Positions 52,624-61,236 of a DNA stretch of 64,000 nucleotides are shown here, piece after piece. The translations under genes and the position numbers were made by a program. The DNA comes from Flavobacterium sp. IB48 (GTDB lineage Bacteria > Bacteroidota > Bacteroidia > Flavobacteriales > Flavobacteriaceae): NCBI RefSeq assembly GCF_016405855.1, contig NZ_JAEFCA010000004.1, positions 592,075-656,074 of the forward strand, in the 5' to 3' direction. The notes beneath the pieces were generated by a model that searched no databases, was not told the origin of the DNA, and worked only from the letters and a program-made list of their open reading frames with translations. The first letter of the stretch is position 1. Every line of letters starts with the position of its first letter.

Positions 52624-54549
52624 TTATGAAACTACTTCTTCTAAATTTTTGTCAAAAGTACGTTTTCCGAATATGTTTTCTAAGTCATCTTTAAAGATTA
52701 CTTCTTTTTCAATCAGAATATCAGCAAGTTGGTTTAACTTATCTTTGTTTTCCTCTAAAATTTGAATTGCTCTCTGATATTGACCTTCGATTAACTCTGA
52801 AATTTCTTTGTCAATAATTTTTGCAGTTTCATCAGAATACGGTTTAGAGAAGTTGTATTCGCTTTGTCCGCTTGAATCGTAATACGTAACATTACCGATT
52901 TTATCATTCAATCCGTAAATAGTTACCATAGCACGAGCTTGACGAGTTACTTTTTCTAAGTCGCTTAATGCGCCAGTCGAAATTCTGTCGAAAGTTACTT
53001 TTTCAGCAGCTCTACCTCCCATAGTAGCACACATTTCGTCTAACATTTGGTCTGTTCTCACGATTTGTCTCTCTTCTGGCAAGTACCAAGCAGCTCCTAA
53101 ACTTTGTCCACGAGGAACAATTGTTACTTTGATAAGTGGGGCAGCATGCTCTAACATCCAGCTTACAGTAGCGTGACCAGCTTCGTGAATTGCAATTGCT
53201 CTTTTTTCGTCTGGAGTAATGATTTTGTTTTTCTTTTCAAGACCACCAATAATTCTATCAACGGCATCAAGGAAATCTTGTCTGTCAACTGCAGCTTTGT
53301 TGTTACGAGCAGCAATAAGAGCAGCTTCGTTACAAACATTGGCAATATCAGCACCAGAGAATCCTGGAGTTTGTTTTGCTAAGAAATCTAAATCTAGACC
53401 TTCAACTTTTTTAATAGGAGCTAAGTGTACTTTGAAGATTTCAGCTCTTTCGCGAATGTCTGGTAAGTCAACAAAAATTTGTCTGTCAAAACGTCCTGCA
53501 CGCATTAAAGCTTTGTCTAAAACGTCAGCTCTATTTGTTGCAGCTAGAACAATTACGTTAGAGTTTGTACCAAAACCGTCCATTTCTGTTAGTAATTGGT
53601 TCAAAGTGTTTTCTCTTTCGTCGTTTCCGCCAGACATATTGCTTTTTCCTCTCGCTCTACCAACAGCATCGATCTCATCAATGAAAATGATAGCAGGAGA
53701 TTTTTCTTTAGCTTGTTTGAATAAGTCACGTACACGTGAAGCACCAACTCCTACGAACATTTCTACGAAATCTGAACCAGATAAAGAAAAGAAAGGTACT
53801 TGAGCCTCACCAGCAACTGCTTTTGCTAATAATGTTTTACCAGTTCCCGGAGGCCCTACCAATAAGGCTCCTTTTGGAATTTTACCTCCAAGATTCGTGT
53901 ATTTTTCAGGGTTTTTAAGGAATTCAACAATTTCTTGAATTTCTTCTTTAGCACCTTCTAAACCTGCAACATCTTTAAATGTAGTTTTGATATCTGTTTT
54001 TTCATCAAACAATTTAGCTTTAGATTTTCCGATATTGAAAATCTGTCCGCCTCCGCCAGCGCCTCCGCCAGACATTTTACGCATAATGAAAATCCATACA
54101 CCAACAATAATGATGATAGGAAGTAAGCTAATTAAAATATCGCTCCAGTTATTTTTTTGAAGAAAGTTGAAGTCTTTCAATTTCCCCTCGCTAACTGCTT
54201 TTTCTAATTTAGTCTGAAAGATTTGATCATTACCAATTTCCAACGTATAATGTGGACCTTTGTTTGGCTGTTTGAAAATATCTTCAGCAACTTTTTTGTT
54301 TGCTGGGTCTTTAAGAGCCGCAGCATTCAAATATACCTCAGCTTCTGCTTTGTTGTAAACAATTACTTTTTCAATTTGTCCTTTTTCTAGAAGGGTGTTG
54401 AATTTAGAAGAAGTTAATTGGGCAGGTTCGCTTAAGCTTGATCCTCCTGTGGCAAAACTTATGAATAAAAAAACTAAAAGTATTGCGGTGTATATTAACC
54501 AAGGACTTATTTTAAATTTATTCGGATTTGGATTATTATCTTTAGCCAT
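52624..54549 (-). CDS. ftsH: ATP-dependent zinc metalloprotease FtsH
   Basis: This 641-residue membrane-anchored AAA+ protease has two membrane helices (about 14-33 and 135-154) flanking a periplasmic domain, a Walker A site GPPGTGKT near residue 233, Walker B FIDEID, the arginine finger region, and the zinc site HEAGH near 457. It degrades membrane and short-lived cytosolic proteins. It is the second gene after rsfS (15-base gap). A hairpin follows its stop. Confidence 0.97.
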   Translation of the reverse strand: MAKDNNPNPNKFKISPWLIYTAILLVFLFISFATGGSSLSEPAQLTSSKFNTLLEKGQIEKVIVYNKAEAEVYLNAAALKDPANKKVAEDIFKQPNKGPHYTLEIGNDQIFQTKLEKAVSEGKLKDFNFLQKNNWSDILISLLPIIIIVGVWIFIMRKMSGGGAGGGGQIFNIGKSKAKLFDEKTDIKTTFKDVAGLEGAKEEIQEIVEFLKNPEKYTNLGGKIPKGALLVGPPGTGKTLLAKAVAGEAQVPFFSLSGSDFVEMFVGVGASRVRDLFKQAKEKSPAIIFIDEIDAVGRARGKSNMSGGNDERENTLNQLLTEMDGFGTNSNVIVLAATNRADVLDKALMRAGRFDRQIFVDLPDIRERAEIFKVHLAPIKKVEGLDLDFLAKQTPGFSGADIANVCNEAALIAARNNKAAVDRQDFLDAVDRIIGGLEKKNKIITPDEKRAIAIHEAGHATVSWMLEHAAPLIKVTIVPRGQSLGAAWYLPEERQIVRTDQMLDEMCATMGGRAAEKVTFDRISTGALSDLEKVTRQARAMVTIYGLNDKIGNVTYYDSSGQSEYNFSKPYSDETAKIIDKEISELIEGQYQRAIQILEENKDKLNQLADILIEKEVIFKDDLENIFGKRTFDKNLEEVVS

Positions 54550-54564
54550 TTAATGAAAGTTTCT

Positions 54565-54936
54565 TTAGTATTTGTTCTCGATTGAAGTTATTTTGGCATC
54601 GCCCCAAAGGCTTTCGATGTTGTAATATTCGCGAATGTGTTTCTGGAAAACGTGTACTACAATATGTACATAGTCCATTAAAACCCATTCTGCATTATCG
54701 GTTCCTTCTACATGCCAAGGTTTATCTTTTAAGTCTTTTGATACAATTTTTTGAATTGAGTTTACGATGGCGTTTACTTGGGTGTTTGAGCTACCGTTGC
54801 AAATAACAAAATAGTCGCATACAGCTGTATCTATTTCTCTTAAGTCAAGAATATCGATATCATTTCCTTTTACTTCCTCAATCCCTTTGATTATGTTCGC
54901 CAGTAGAACATCATTATTAACAGTCTTTTTCGCCAT
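54565..54936 (-). CDS. rsfS: Ribosome silencing factor RsfS
   Basis: A 123-residue member of the RsfS/DUF143 family, with FVICNGSSNTQVNAI, KPWHVEG, and WVLMDYVHIVVHVFQ near the C-terminus. It binds ribosomal protein uL14 and keeps the subunits apart under starvation. It heads the string rsfS-ftsH, with birA divergent 92 bases away. This pairing is common in Flavobacteria. Confidence 0.96.
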   Translation of the reverse strand: MAKKTVNNDVLLANIIKGIEEVKGNDIDILDLREIDTAVCDYFVICNGSSNTQVNAIVNSIQKIVSKDLKDKPWHVEGTDNAEWVLMDYVHIVVHVFQKHIREYYNIESLWGDAKITSIENKY

Positions 54937-55028
54937 GAATTATTTTATATGAATTTGTAAAGTTACCAAATTTTGTGATTATTTTTGAACCTTAACAAAA
55001 TATTAAACTAAGATATTTAAATTATTTA

Positions 55029-55757
55029 ATGAAACTAATCAAACTCGATGCCATAGATTCTACAAACGACTTTCTAAAATCATTAGCAAGTCAGGATGAA
55101 CTGGAGAATTTCACTGTGGTAACAGCTGAAAATCAGACAAAAGGAAAAGGTCAAGTAGGTGGTGTATGGAAGACTCAAGCGGGTAAAAATCTAACTATGA
55201 GCGTTTTGGTGAAGGATTTTCTCTTTAGTAATGAAGAAGTTTTCAATTTAAGTGTCTTGGTCGCTTTGTCAATTGCAGAGGTTTTAAAATCGTTAAATAT
55301 TCCTGATATCTGTATTAAATGGCCAAACGACATTCTGTCATACAATAAGAAACTTGTTGGCATATTAATCGAAAATACCTTAAAAAGTGATGGCAGAATT
55401 GTGTCAGTTGTCGGAATTGGAATCAATGTCAATCAAACCGATTTTGACGAATTGCCTAACGCTTCTTCACTGGCAGTAATTTCGGGAGAACCTTTTGACA
55501 AAGAAGAAATAGCAATTTTAATTGTTGAAAAACTAAAAGAAAAGATTCAGTTTTGGAAAACTGAATCTCAAAATTTCTGGAACGAGTACTTTAATTTTTT
55601 ATTCAAAAAAGGCGTTCCAACAGCGTTTAGAGACAATAATGAACAAGATTTTATGGGAATCATTCAAGGCGTTTCTCCTTTTGGAAAACTACAGGTTTTG
55701 CTAGAAGACGATTCTATTGCAGAGTTTGAGATCAAAGAAGTTAAAATGCTTTATTAA
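55029..55757 (+). CDS. birA: Biotin--[acetyl-CoA-carboxylase] ligase
   Basis: This 242-residue protein is a class I biotin protein ligase without the N-terminal DNA-binding domain of E. coli BirA. Motifs: DSTNDFLKS, TKGKGQVGGVW (biotinyl-AMP binding loop, GRGR-like but here GKGQ), CIKWPNDI, and VVGIGINVN. It attaches biotin to acetyl-CoA carboxylase and possibly other biotin enzymes, and cannot itself repress biotin genes. It is divergent from rsfS. Confidence 0.95.
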   Translation: MKLIKLDAIDSTNDFLKSLASQDELENFTVVTAENQTKGKGQVGGVWKTQAGKNLTMSVLVKDFLFSNEEVFNLSVLVALSIAEVLKSLNIPDICIKWPNDILSYNKKLVGILIENTLKSDGRIVSVVGIGINVNQTDFDELPNASSLAVISGEPFDKEEIAILIVEKLKEKIQFWKTESQNFWNEYFNFLFKKGVPTAFRDNNEQDFMGIIQGVSPFGKLQVLLEDDSIAEFEIKEVKMLY

Positions 55758-55826
55758 AGCTACTAAGGTTCTAAGATGCTAAGATTCTAAGTTTTTTTTC
55801 TTCCAAGTGAATAAACCGTACTATTT

Positions 55827-55923
55827 GTCATTTCGAGGAACGAGAAATCACACGCGGGATTCCGCATAGATAAGGGAATACTTTGTCGAGCTACTAGTGT
55901 GATTTCTCGTTCCTCGAAATGAC
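55827..55923. repeat. 97-bp palindromic repeat, GTCATTTCGA family
   Basis: The arms GTCATTTCGAGGAACGAGAA and TTCTCGTTCCTCGAAATGAC are perfect inverted repeats. The sequence inside (CGAGAAATCACAC) differs from the 8422 and 10664 copies, so it is a sub-family. A CTAAG string precedes it (55763-55790). Confidence 0.85.
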
Positions 55924-55930
55924 AAAAACA

Positions 55931-55960
55931 AAAAAGTCCAATCGTTAGATTGGACTTTTA
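55931..55960 (-). terminator. Terminator of the SRPBCC gene
   Basis: AAAAGTCCAATC (55932-55943) pairs perfectly with GATTGGACTTTT (55948-55959) around a GTTA loop. Confidence 0.85.
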
Positions 55961-55978
55961 ATTTATAATTTACCATTA

Positions 55979-56371
55979 TTAAAGCTTGTTCATATTGTTT
56001 GCTAAAGTTTCAATAAACTTACTAATTGGACCTTTAACCATCATTGCCATCATAGCGTTGAATTCGCCTTCAAAAAATAATTGAACAGTGCTTTCTGAAT
56101 CAGAAATAGTGTCAATGTTTGAAGTTAGTGTAAACGGAAGTTTATCACTTGCAGCACCCAAAACAATTTTGTTTGGAGCTACTTTATCTTTCATTTTTAA
56201 TTTGATTTCAGGCATCCCTTTCAATCCAAAAATAAAAGCGTCTTCGCCAGTTACTTCAAATTTAGCAATGTTGTCTGGCATTAATTTTTCGAAATTCTTC
56301 ACGTCAGTCAATTGATCGAATAAATCTTGAGCTGATTTCTGAACTGTAACTTTTGGACTTTCTAAGTTCAT
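55979..56371 (-). CDS. SRPBCC-fold protein
   Basis: A 130-residue protein of the START/SRPBCC superfamily: N-terminal MNLESPKVTVQKSAQDLFDQ, a mid-region of alternating beta strands, and a long C-terminal helix (ISKFIETLANNMNKL). Such folds bind hydrophobic ligands in a deep cavity. Ligand and role are unknown. It is downstream of pyrE, separated by 127 bases containing CGCAAAG repeat debris. Confidence 0.85.
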   Translation of the reverse strand: MNLESPKVTVQKSAQDLFDQLTDVKNFEKLMPDNIAKFEVTGEDAFIFGLKGMPEIKLKMKDKVAPNKIVLGAASDKLPFTLTSNIDTISDSESTVQLFFEGEFNAMMAMMVKGPISKFIETLANNMNKL

Positions 56372-56498
56372 ATTGTTTTTTGTTTTTTTGTTTTACCGCA
56401 AATGTTTTTTACCGCAAAGACGCAGGATTTTTTATGTTACTTTGGCTTTATTTAAGTTCGCAAAGCTAGAATTAGTAGAAATTCTAAAATCTAAAATC

Positions 56499-57143
56499 TT
56501 ACTCTTGTCCCCAAGTTGATGGACTTGCGTTCCATTCCAACAGAGTCGATTGTTGATCTTCTGTGATGTATTGTTTTTGAACTGCTAAATCTAAAAGATT
56601 TTCATAGTTGCTTAAAGTGAATAAATCAATGTTAGCTTCTTTAAAATTCTCTTCTGCAACTCCAAAACCATATGTGAAAATAGCGGCCATACCTTTAATA
56701 TTAGCGCCTTCGCTTCTTAAAGCTTCTACAGCCATTAAACTGCTTTTTCCGGTACTAATTAAATCCTCAACAACCACAACATTTTGTCCTTTTTGTAAAA
56801 AACCTTCCACTTGGTTTTGTCTACCGTGTTTTTTAGGTTCTGGACGCACATATACGAACGGAAGTCCTAAACTTTCGGCAACCAAAATTCCAACCCCAAT
56901 GGCTCCAGTAGCAACACCAGCAATCACATCAGGTTTTCCAAATTGTTTTTCGATGTTTTTAGCAAACTCATCACGAACATAGTTTCTGATGCTCGGAAAT
57001 GAAAGAATTAACCTATTATCGCAGTAAATAGGAGATTTCCAACCAGAAGCCCATGTAAAAGGATTTTCGGGATTCAATTTAATTGCATTTATTTGCAAAA
57101 GCAATTCGGCTGTTTTTTCGGCAGTATCTTTATTAAAAATCAT
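56499..57143 (-). CDS. pyrE: Orotate phosphoribosyltransferase
   Basis: I start at the ATG at 57143 (MIFNKDTAEKTAELL), giving 214 residues. A start at 57176 would add 11 residues, but these overlap the divergent NUDIX gene, and a promoter lies at 57148-57177. The PRPP site VVVVEDLISTGKSS is near residue 120. It makes orotidine monophosphate in pyrimidine synthesis. It faces the NUDIX gene, whose ATG is only 7 bases away. Confidence 0.95.
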   Translation of the reverse strand: MIFNKDTAEKTAELLLQINAIKLNPENPFTWASGWKSPIYCDNRLILSFPSIRNYVRDEFAKNIEKQFGKPDVIAGVATGAIGVGILVAESLGLPFVYVRPEPKKHGRQNQVEGFLQKGQNVVVVEDLISTGKSSLMAVEALRSEGANIKGMAAIFTYGFGVAEENFKEANIDLFTLSNYENLLDLAVQKQYITEDQQSTLLEWNASPSTWGQE

Positions 57144-57147
57144 AGTA

Positions 57148-57177
57148 CAAATGTATAAAGTTTTTGTAAACGACAAA
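57148..57177 (-). promoter_or_regulatory. Promoter of pyrE, inside the NUDIX coding start
   Basis: On the minus strand TTTG (57174-57177) and TACATTTG (57148-57155) are separated by 18 bases, a full match to the Bacteroidota promoter (TTTG, 17-23 bases, TAnnTTTG). The -7 box ends four bases from the pyrE ATG at 57143, so the pyrE mRNA would be leaderless or nearly so. The box overlaps the NUDIX start codon. Confidence 0.65.
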
Positions 57178-57813
57178 CCACTTTTTTTGACAAATGAAAT
57201 CTCGCGTGAAACAGATTTCCAATTGTTCTTGTTGGAGAGTATTGATATCGAACAGCTTATTATAAAAATTTTTCAAAATAAAATTCAAAAAGCCATTCTA
57301 TATCATCCCGACGAAAGTGAGATAATGAAAACCCTTAAAGCCAAGATTCCCGTGAATAAAGCAGGCGGAGGCTTTGTCTACAATAAGAAAGGCGAAGTCT
57401 TGTTTATCTTTAGAAACGGAAAATGGGACCTGCCAAAAGGCGGAATCGAGAAAGGGGAAGACATTGAAGCGACGGCTATGCGTGAGGTAGAGGAGGAGAC
57501 AGGGGTAAACCAGCTTCGTATTACGAATAAACTTCAAAAAACCTATCACATCTTTAAACGCAACGGAAAATACAAACTTAAAATCACGCATTGGTTCGAA
57601 ATGTTTTCCGATTTTGAAGGAACACCACACGGACAAATCGAAGAAGGAATCGAAAAAGTAGCGTGGTTAAACCCCGAACAAATTAAAGAAGCACTTAAAA
57701 ATTCTTACGAGAATATTAAATTATTGTTTGAAGAAGAAAAGAAACCAATAGAAAAAATGGCCGCGCCAATTGCTTATCGATCTGGACCAGATTCCAAAAT
57801 AAAAGATATTTAA
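57151..57813 (+). CDS. NUDIX hydrolase
   Basis: A 220-residue protein with the complete NUDIX box GX5EX7REUXEEXGU at about residues 97-119 (GGIEKGEDIEATAMREVEEE, then TG), preceded by GKWDLPKGG. The first 70 residues form an extra N-terminal region not needed for the fold. It cleaves a nucleoside diphosphate linked to another group; the substrate is unknown. It is divergent from pyrE with start codons 7 bases apart, so each gene's promoter must lie inside the other gene. Confidence 0.93.
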   Translation: MYKVFVNDKPLFLTNEISRETDFQLFLLESIDIEQLIIKIFQNKIQKAILYHPDESEIMKTLKAKIPVNKAGGGFVYNKKGEVLFIFRNGKWDLPKGGIEKGEDIEATAMREVEEETGVNQLRITNKLQKTYHIFKRNGKYKLKITHWFEMFSDFEGTPHGQIEEGIEKVAWLNPEQIKEALKNSYENIKLLFEEEKKPIEKMAAPIAYRSGPDSKIKDI

Positions 57814-57857
57814 AGTTTTTAAATTAGAAATCAATTATTTGGGCGTGCCACCAATAA

Positions 57858-57900
57858 AAAAAAGACCCAATCAACTTTGTGTTCATTGGGTCTTTTTTTT
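57858..57900 (+). terminator. Terminator of the NUDIX gene
   Basis: AAAGACCCAAT pairs with ATTGGGTCTTT and runs into T. The right arm is also the left end of the direct repeat at 57882-57992. Confidence 0.75.
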
Positions 57901-57992
57901 ATTGCTGTCTGGCTTTCGCCTTCGCCGCGGCGGATTGGCTCTATCTCTCACGCGAATATATGCTTTGTTGTTATTTCAAGTTTCAAGTTTTT
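57882..57992. repeat. Direct repeat, copy 1
   Basis: About 110 bases (TTCATTGGGTC, GGCTTTCGCC, TTGGCTCTATCTCTCAC, then TTTCAAGTTTTT) match the block at 60671-60786 in the same order and orientation, with perhaps 70 percent identity by eye. The two copies bracket the DUF6882-like and GLUG genes. Confidence 0.65.
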
Positions 57993-58005
57993 GATTTAAA
58001 TAATC

Positions 58006-58746
58006 TTAAGAATTACCATTTAAATTAATCAAAAGATTGTTTTCATTAAAGGTCGCAGTAATTACTTTATCATTCTTTTGCGCTTTAACTTCATTACCAT
58101 TTACAGTTAATTCATAACCTTTTTGAGAAAGATAATTTGAAAAAGCATTTTTGTGGTTTTGAATTTCAAAAGTCGAAATCAATTCTGGAAAAACAGTGAT
58201 AATTCTAGAGAATTCTTCACTTTCAATATTATCAATCGAATCGTCTTTAATGGTAACAACCATTGTTCCTTGACCATAATTTCCGAGATAATAACCACTT
58301 AAATTAAACATTGTTGTGGCAACCATTCCAATAAGATGTAAATCGTTCTGAACAGCATCAAATTTTCCAATACTTAATAATTCGATGTTATTTTCTTCGC
58401 CATATTTCTTTAATGAAAGCGCTTGTTTCATTACAGACTCAGCGTAGCCGCCTGCTTTATTATCCCAAAGCCAAAGCCAAGTTTCTGAAGAATGAGAAAA
58501 TGAACCCAAAACCTGCATTGGAAAAGTTAGATGGTCTCCAAAAGTAATTTCTTCATTATCCATATTAACATTCCAAGAAAGTCCGCCTGTAACTTCATAT
58601 AGATTTCTTTGTTTTTCTAAAGCAAGAGCTCCAAATTTTTCTAAAAAATCATTTTCAGAAGTAAAACTGATCTTTTGATTAGTTTGAGTATTTGTTGAAG
58701 CTGTTTCTTTTTCTTTCTTCTTAAATAGATTATTGAATATTCCCAT
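58006..58746 (-). CDS. Uncharacterised protein resembling DUF6882
   Basis: A 246-residue soluble protein with no signal peptide. It has LGSFSHSSETWLWLWDNKAGG near residue 82, which resembles the DUF6882 core (aromatic-rich W-L-W pattern followed by helices). The N-terminus is basic and rich in Lys. No function is known. It is transcribed opposite to the upstream NUDIX gene and lies between two direct repeats. Confidence 0.75.
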   Translation of the reverse strand: MGIFNNLFKKKEKETASTNTQTNQKISFTSENDFLEKFGALALEKQRNLYEVTGGLSWNVNMDNEEITFGDHLTFPMQVLGSFSHSSETWLWLWDNKAGGYAESVMKQALSLKKYGEENNIELLSIGKFDAVQNDLHLIGMVATTMFNLSGYYLGNYGQGTMVVTIKDDSIDNIESEEFSRIITVFPELISTFEIQNHKNAFSNYLSQKGYELTVNGNEVKAQKNDKVITATFNENNLLINLNGNS

Positions 58747-59010
58747 TTCTTTTGGCTTTTAGTGTTGCAAATAGTATTGTTTCAAATATATGATTTTTAT
58801 AAAATAAGTAAGAAAATAATTTATAGCGTCTTTTTAGTGAGAGGTAAAAACTGATTTGAAAAAAATAAATGTAAAAACCAGCGTGAAATGAGGAAAGCCG
58901 TAAGTATAATACAAACCAATTAAATAATTTTGGCAATATTTTAACAACATATCGATTAATTATAATAAACCAAAAACAGAAATATTTCTATAAATCTAAC
59001 TTAATTTAAA

Positions 59011-60582
59011 ATGCTAAAAAAAAGAAAATCGACTGTATCGTTTTGTAAATATGTGAGTATGCTTGCATTATTTATTGCCGTTGGGTATTCATGTTCTAGT
59101 GATGAACCAATAGGTGAAGGACCAGCGACTAGCAGTTCTAAAGAAATTACTGCATTCTCTTTTGTTAATCCTGCAATAACAGGTACAATTAATGAAAAAG
59201 AACATACAATAACTATCGTATTTCCTGCTGATGTTGACTTAACTAGTTTAGCGGCTACTTTTACTACAACGGGAGCAAAAGTTACCGTAGGTTCTGTTAC
59301 ACAAGTTAGCGGAACTACCAAAAACGATTTTAGTAAGGCTATAACATATACAGTTACTGCAGAGGATGGAAGTACTCAAAATTATACAATTGCACCTCCT
59401 AATTCGGCTGATGTACTTGGCTTTGCTTTTGAAGGAGGTTTCTCTGATGTATATTGGGAATTACCTGCACTTAAAGAAGGAGAAAATATTTTTAATAATG
59501 CTCCTGCTAATCTTGATTTTGTTAGCGGATTTCCGATCTTACCAGCTGGAGCAGAAATGACACAATCTGGAGATAACCAAGAAAGCGATTATAACTCTAC
59601 AGGTTTTACTTTTACTATTACAGCTGCAGATGGTAAAACAAAAAAGACCTATACCATTAAAATACCTGCTTATGACAAGAATACAAATCCTTATGGTATT
59701 TACACTCCAGAGCAGCTTGCAACGCCAGCCTTAAAACTTACTGAAAGTTTTAAATTGATGAATGATATTACAATGCCAGAAGTAAATGGTACCGATTACC
59801 CAATTGGTGAAAACTATGCAACTCGAGGTTGGACTCCTATTGGAGATTTTTATACTTTCGAAGGAATTATAGATGGCGATGGTCATGTTGTTAAAAATTT
59901 GACCATTAAAGGTGGCAGCACAGATTATGTTGGATTTATTTCTATAATGGGGGCAAAAGCAGTTGTTAAGAATATTGGATTTACCTCAGTAAATATTACT
60001 ACTGGAGGCACTGTTGGTGCTTTGGTTGGAAATAATCAAGGAGGAACAATTTCTCATTGTTACACTACAGGTTCTGTTAGTTCTACAGGATTTTCGGCAG
60101 AAATTGGCGGTTTGGTAGGAATTAATAATGATGCTAACGGTAAGCCAGGTAAACTTTTAAATAGCTATAGTAAAGTTAATGTTACAGGAGTATCTAACTC
60201 GGTAATTGGAGGGTTAGTAGGATATAATTACGAGTGCGATGTGCAAAATTGTTATGCGACAGGTTCAATATCTGGTACATATAAATATGCTGGAGCTCTT
60301 ATGGGGAAAAACGCATATGAAATCGTTAATTGTTATGCTACAGGAAATCTTAAAACTGGAGGCGGACTAGTTGGCTACAACTTTAACTGGAGTTCAGCGC
60401 CAGATTGTTTTTGGGATATCGAGACAACAGGACAAACAACTTCTGATGATGGTGGTAAAGCAGTTGGAAAAACAACGGCCGAAATGAAAACAGCAACTCC
60501 TTACAGTAGCACTTGGACTTCTGCTAATTGGAAATTTACAAGCGGAAAATATCCTACTTTAGTGGGACTTGGCGGTCAATAA
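59011..60582 (+). CDS. GLUG-motif lipoprotein with DUF5018-like domains
   Basis: This 523-residue protein has a lipoprotein signal (VGYSC, Cys28), two N-terminal beta domains of the DUF5018 type (about 45-125 and 135-215, each ending with a DG(S/K)TxxYTI-like strand), then several GLUG-type units (GALVGNNQGGTISHCYTTGS, GGLVGYNYECDVQNCYATGS, GGGLVGYNFN). The build points to a surface-anchored beta-helix protein, perhaps an adhesin. No partner gene is seen. A strong terminator follows. Confidence 0.88.
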   Translation: MLKKRKSTVSFCKYVSMLALFIAVGYSCSSDEPIGEGPATSSSKEITAFSFVNPAITGTINEKEHTITIVFPADVDLTSLAATFTTTGAKVTVGSVTQVSGTTKNDFSKAITYTVTAEDGSTQNYTIAPPNSADVLGFAFEGGFSDVYWELPALKEGENIFNNAPANLDFVSGFPILPAGAEMTQSGDNQESDYNSTGFTFTITAADGKTKKTYTIKIPAYDKNTNPYGIYTPEQLATPALKLTESFKLMNDITMPEVNGTDYPIGENYATRGWTPIGDFYTFEGIIDGDGHVVKNLTIKGGSTDYVGFISIMGAKAVVKNIGFTSVNITTGGTVGALVGNNQGGTISHCYTTGSVSSTGFSAEIGGLVGINNDANGKPGKLLNSYSKVNVTGVSNSVIGGLVGYNYECDVQNCYATGSISGTYKYAGALMGKNAYEIVNCYATGNLKTGGGLVGYNFNWSSAPDCFWDIETTGQTTSDDGGKAVGKTTAEMKTATPYSSTWTSANWKFTSGKYPTLVGLGGQ

Positions 60583-60600
60583 AAATTATTAGCTATAAAT

Positions 60601-60638
60601 AAAAAACCTCGTAAGACATTTGCTTACGAGGTTTTTTT
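60601..60638 (+). terminator. Terminator of the GLUG gene
   Basis: AAAACCTCGTAAG pairs perfectly with CTTACGAGGTTTT around a 7-base loop and ends in T. Confidence 0.85.
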
Positions 60639-60670
60639 GTTACGACATATCTTTGGCAACGAAAGTTGCG

Positions 60671-60786
60671 TTCATTGGGTCTTTTTTTAATTGCAGTCGG
60701 GCTTTCGCCGCTACTTCGGTAGCTTGGCTCTATCCCTCACACAGAGCAAAACATTGTTATGAATTTGTTTCAAATTTCGAGTTTTT
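60671..60786. repeat. Direct repeat, copy 2
   Basis: This block matches 57882-57992 (TTCATTGGGTC, GGGCTTTCGCCG, CTTGGCTCTATCCCTCAC, CAAATTTCGAGTTTTT). The upstream arm of the copy-1 terminator is absent here, so this copy does not form the same hairpin. It occupies the middle of the 385-base gap 60583-60967, which otherwise holds the GLUG terminator and the 40-codon gene at 60807-60929. Confidence 0.65.
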
Positions 60787-60806
60787 GCTCGTGGAAGCAT
60801 TTTATT

Positions 60807-60929
60807 TTACTTTTTATAAATTTTGTACAGCAAATAAAATATTGTGATCAAAAAAAATAAACCGAAAAGTAAGCAAAAAATTTGCCAAGCCATTAACGAA
60901 TAATTGTAGTCTTTTACAATCATGTCCAT
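60807..60929 (-). CDS. Small single-pass membrane protein (40 aa)
   Basis: A 40-codon frame starts with ATG at 60929 (MDMIVKDYNYSLMAWQ) and contains one hydrophobic helix of about 20 residues (IFCLLFGLFFLITIFYLL), followed by a basic tail (YKIYKK). This charge pattern puts the tail inside. It lies in a row of small membrane proteins on the same strand. No family is recognised. Confidence 0.5.
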   Translation of the reverse strand: MDMIVKDYNYSLMAWQIFCLLFGLFFLITIFYLLYKIYKK

Positions 60930-60967
60930 AATTATCTGAATTTTATTGTCGTTAAAAAAGCATTATA

Positions 60968-61192
60968 TTACTTCTTAAGTTTTCGAGATACTTTCCAGTA
61001 ATAAATACTACCAGTTGCAAATAAAGGCAATACAAAATAGTAGTAATTAATAATTTGAAAAGAACCATTAAAATTTGCTAAATAAAAACATTCGGTCGCA
61101 TATAAATAAATACACGAGCAAAAACAGACTATAAAAAAAGCTAAATAGTTTCTAGTTAATGTGTTTAGTTTAAAGTATGAATTCGGTGACAA
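60968..61192 (-). CDS. Small membrane protein, paralogue of 61237-61446
   Basis: The 74-residue reading begins at TTG (61192), as no ATG is in frame; the frame stays open upstream to about 61255 without a better start. It has two hydrophobic helices. From LTRNYLAFF on it matches the next gene (LTRNYLFFF), and both end in a basic KLKK/KLEKR tail, so they are tandem paralogues. The missing ATG suggests either TTG initiation or a copy losing function. Confidence 0.45.
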   Translation of the reverse strand: MSPNSYFKLNTLTRNYLAFFIVCFCSCIYLYATECFYLANFNGSFQIINYYYFVLPLFATGSIYYWKVSRKLKK

Positions 61193-61236
61193 AATATATA
61201 GTAGCCATTTTAAACGACGACTATCTGAGGATTTCT

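Noticed and set aside
53219..53803. A 194-codon plus-strand open frame inside ftsH
   Set aside because: It is fully antisense to the strongly conserved ftsH gene, has low-complexity Ser/Lys/Leu composition and no recognisable domain; it is a by-product of ftsH codon use.
58730..58936. 68-codon minus-strand frame upstream of the DUF6882-like gene
   Set aside because: It overlaps the start of that gene, lacks a conserved motif and is dominated by Phe, Leu and Tyr as expected from AT-rich non-coding DNA.
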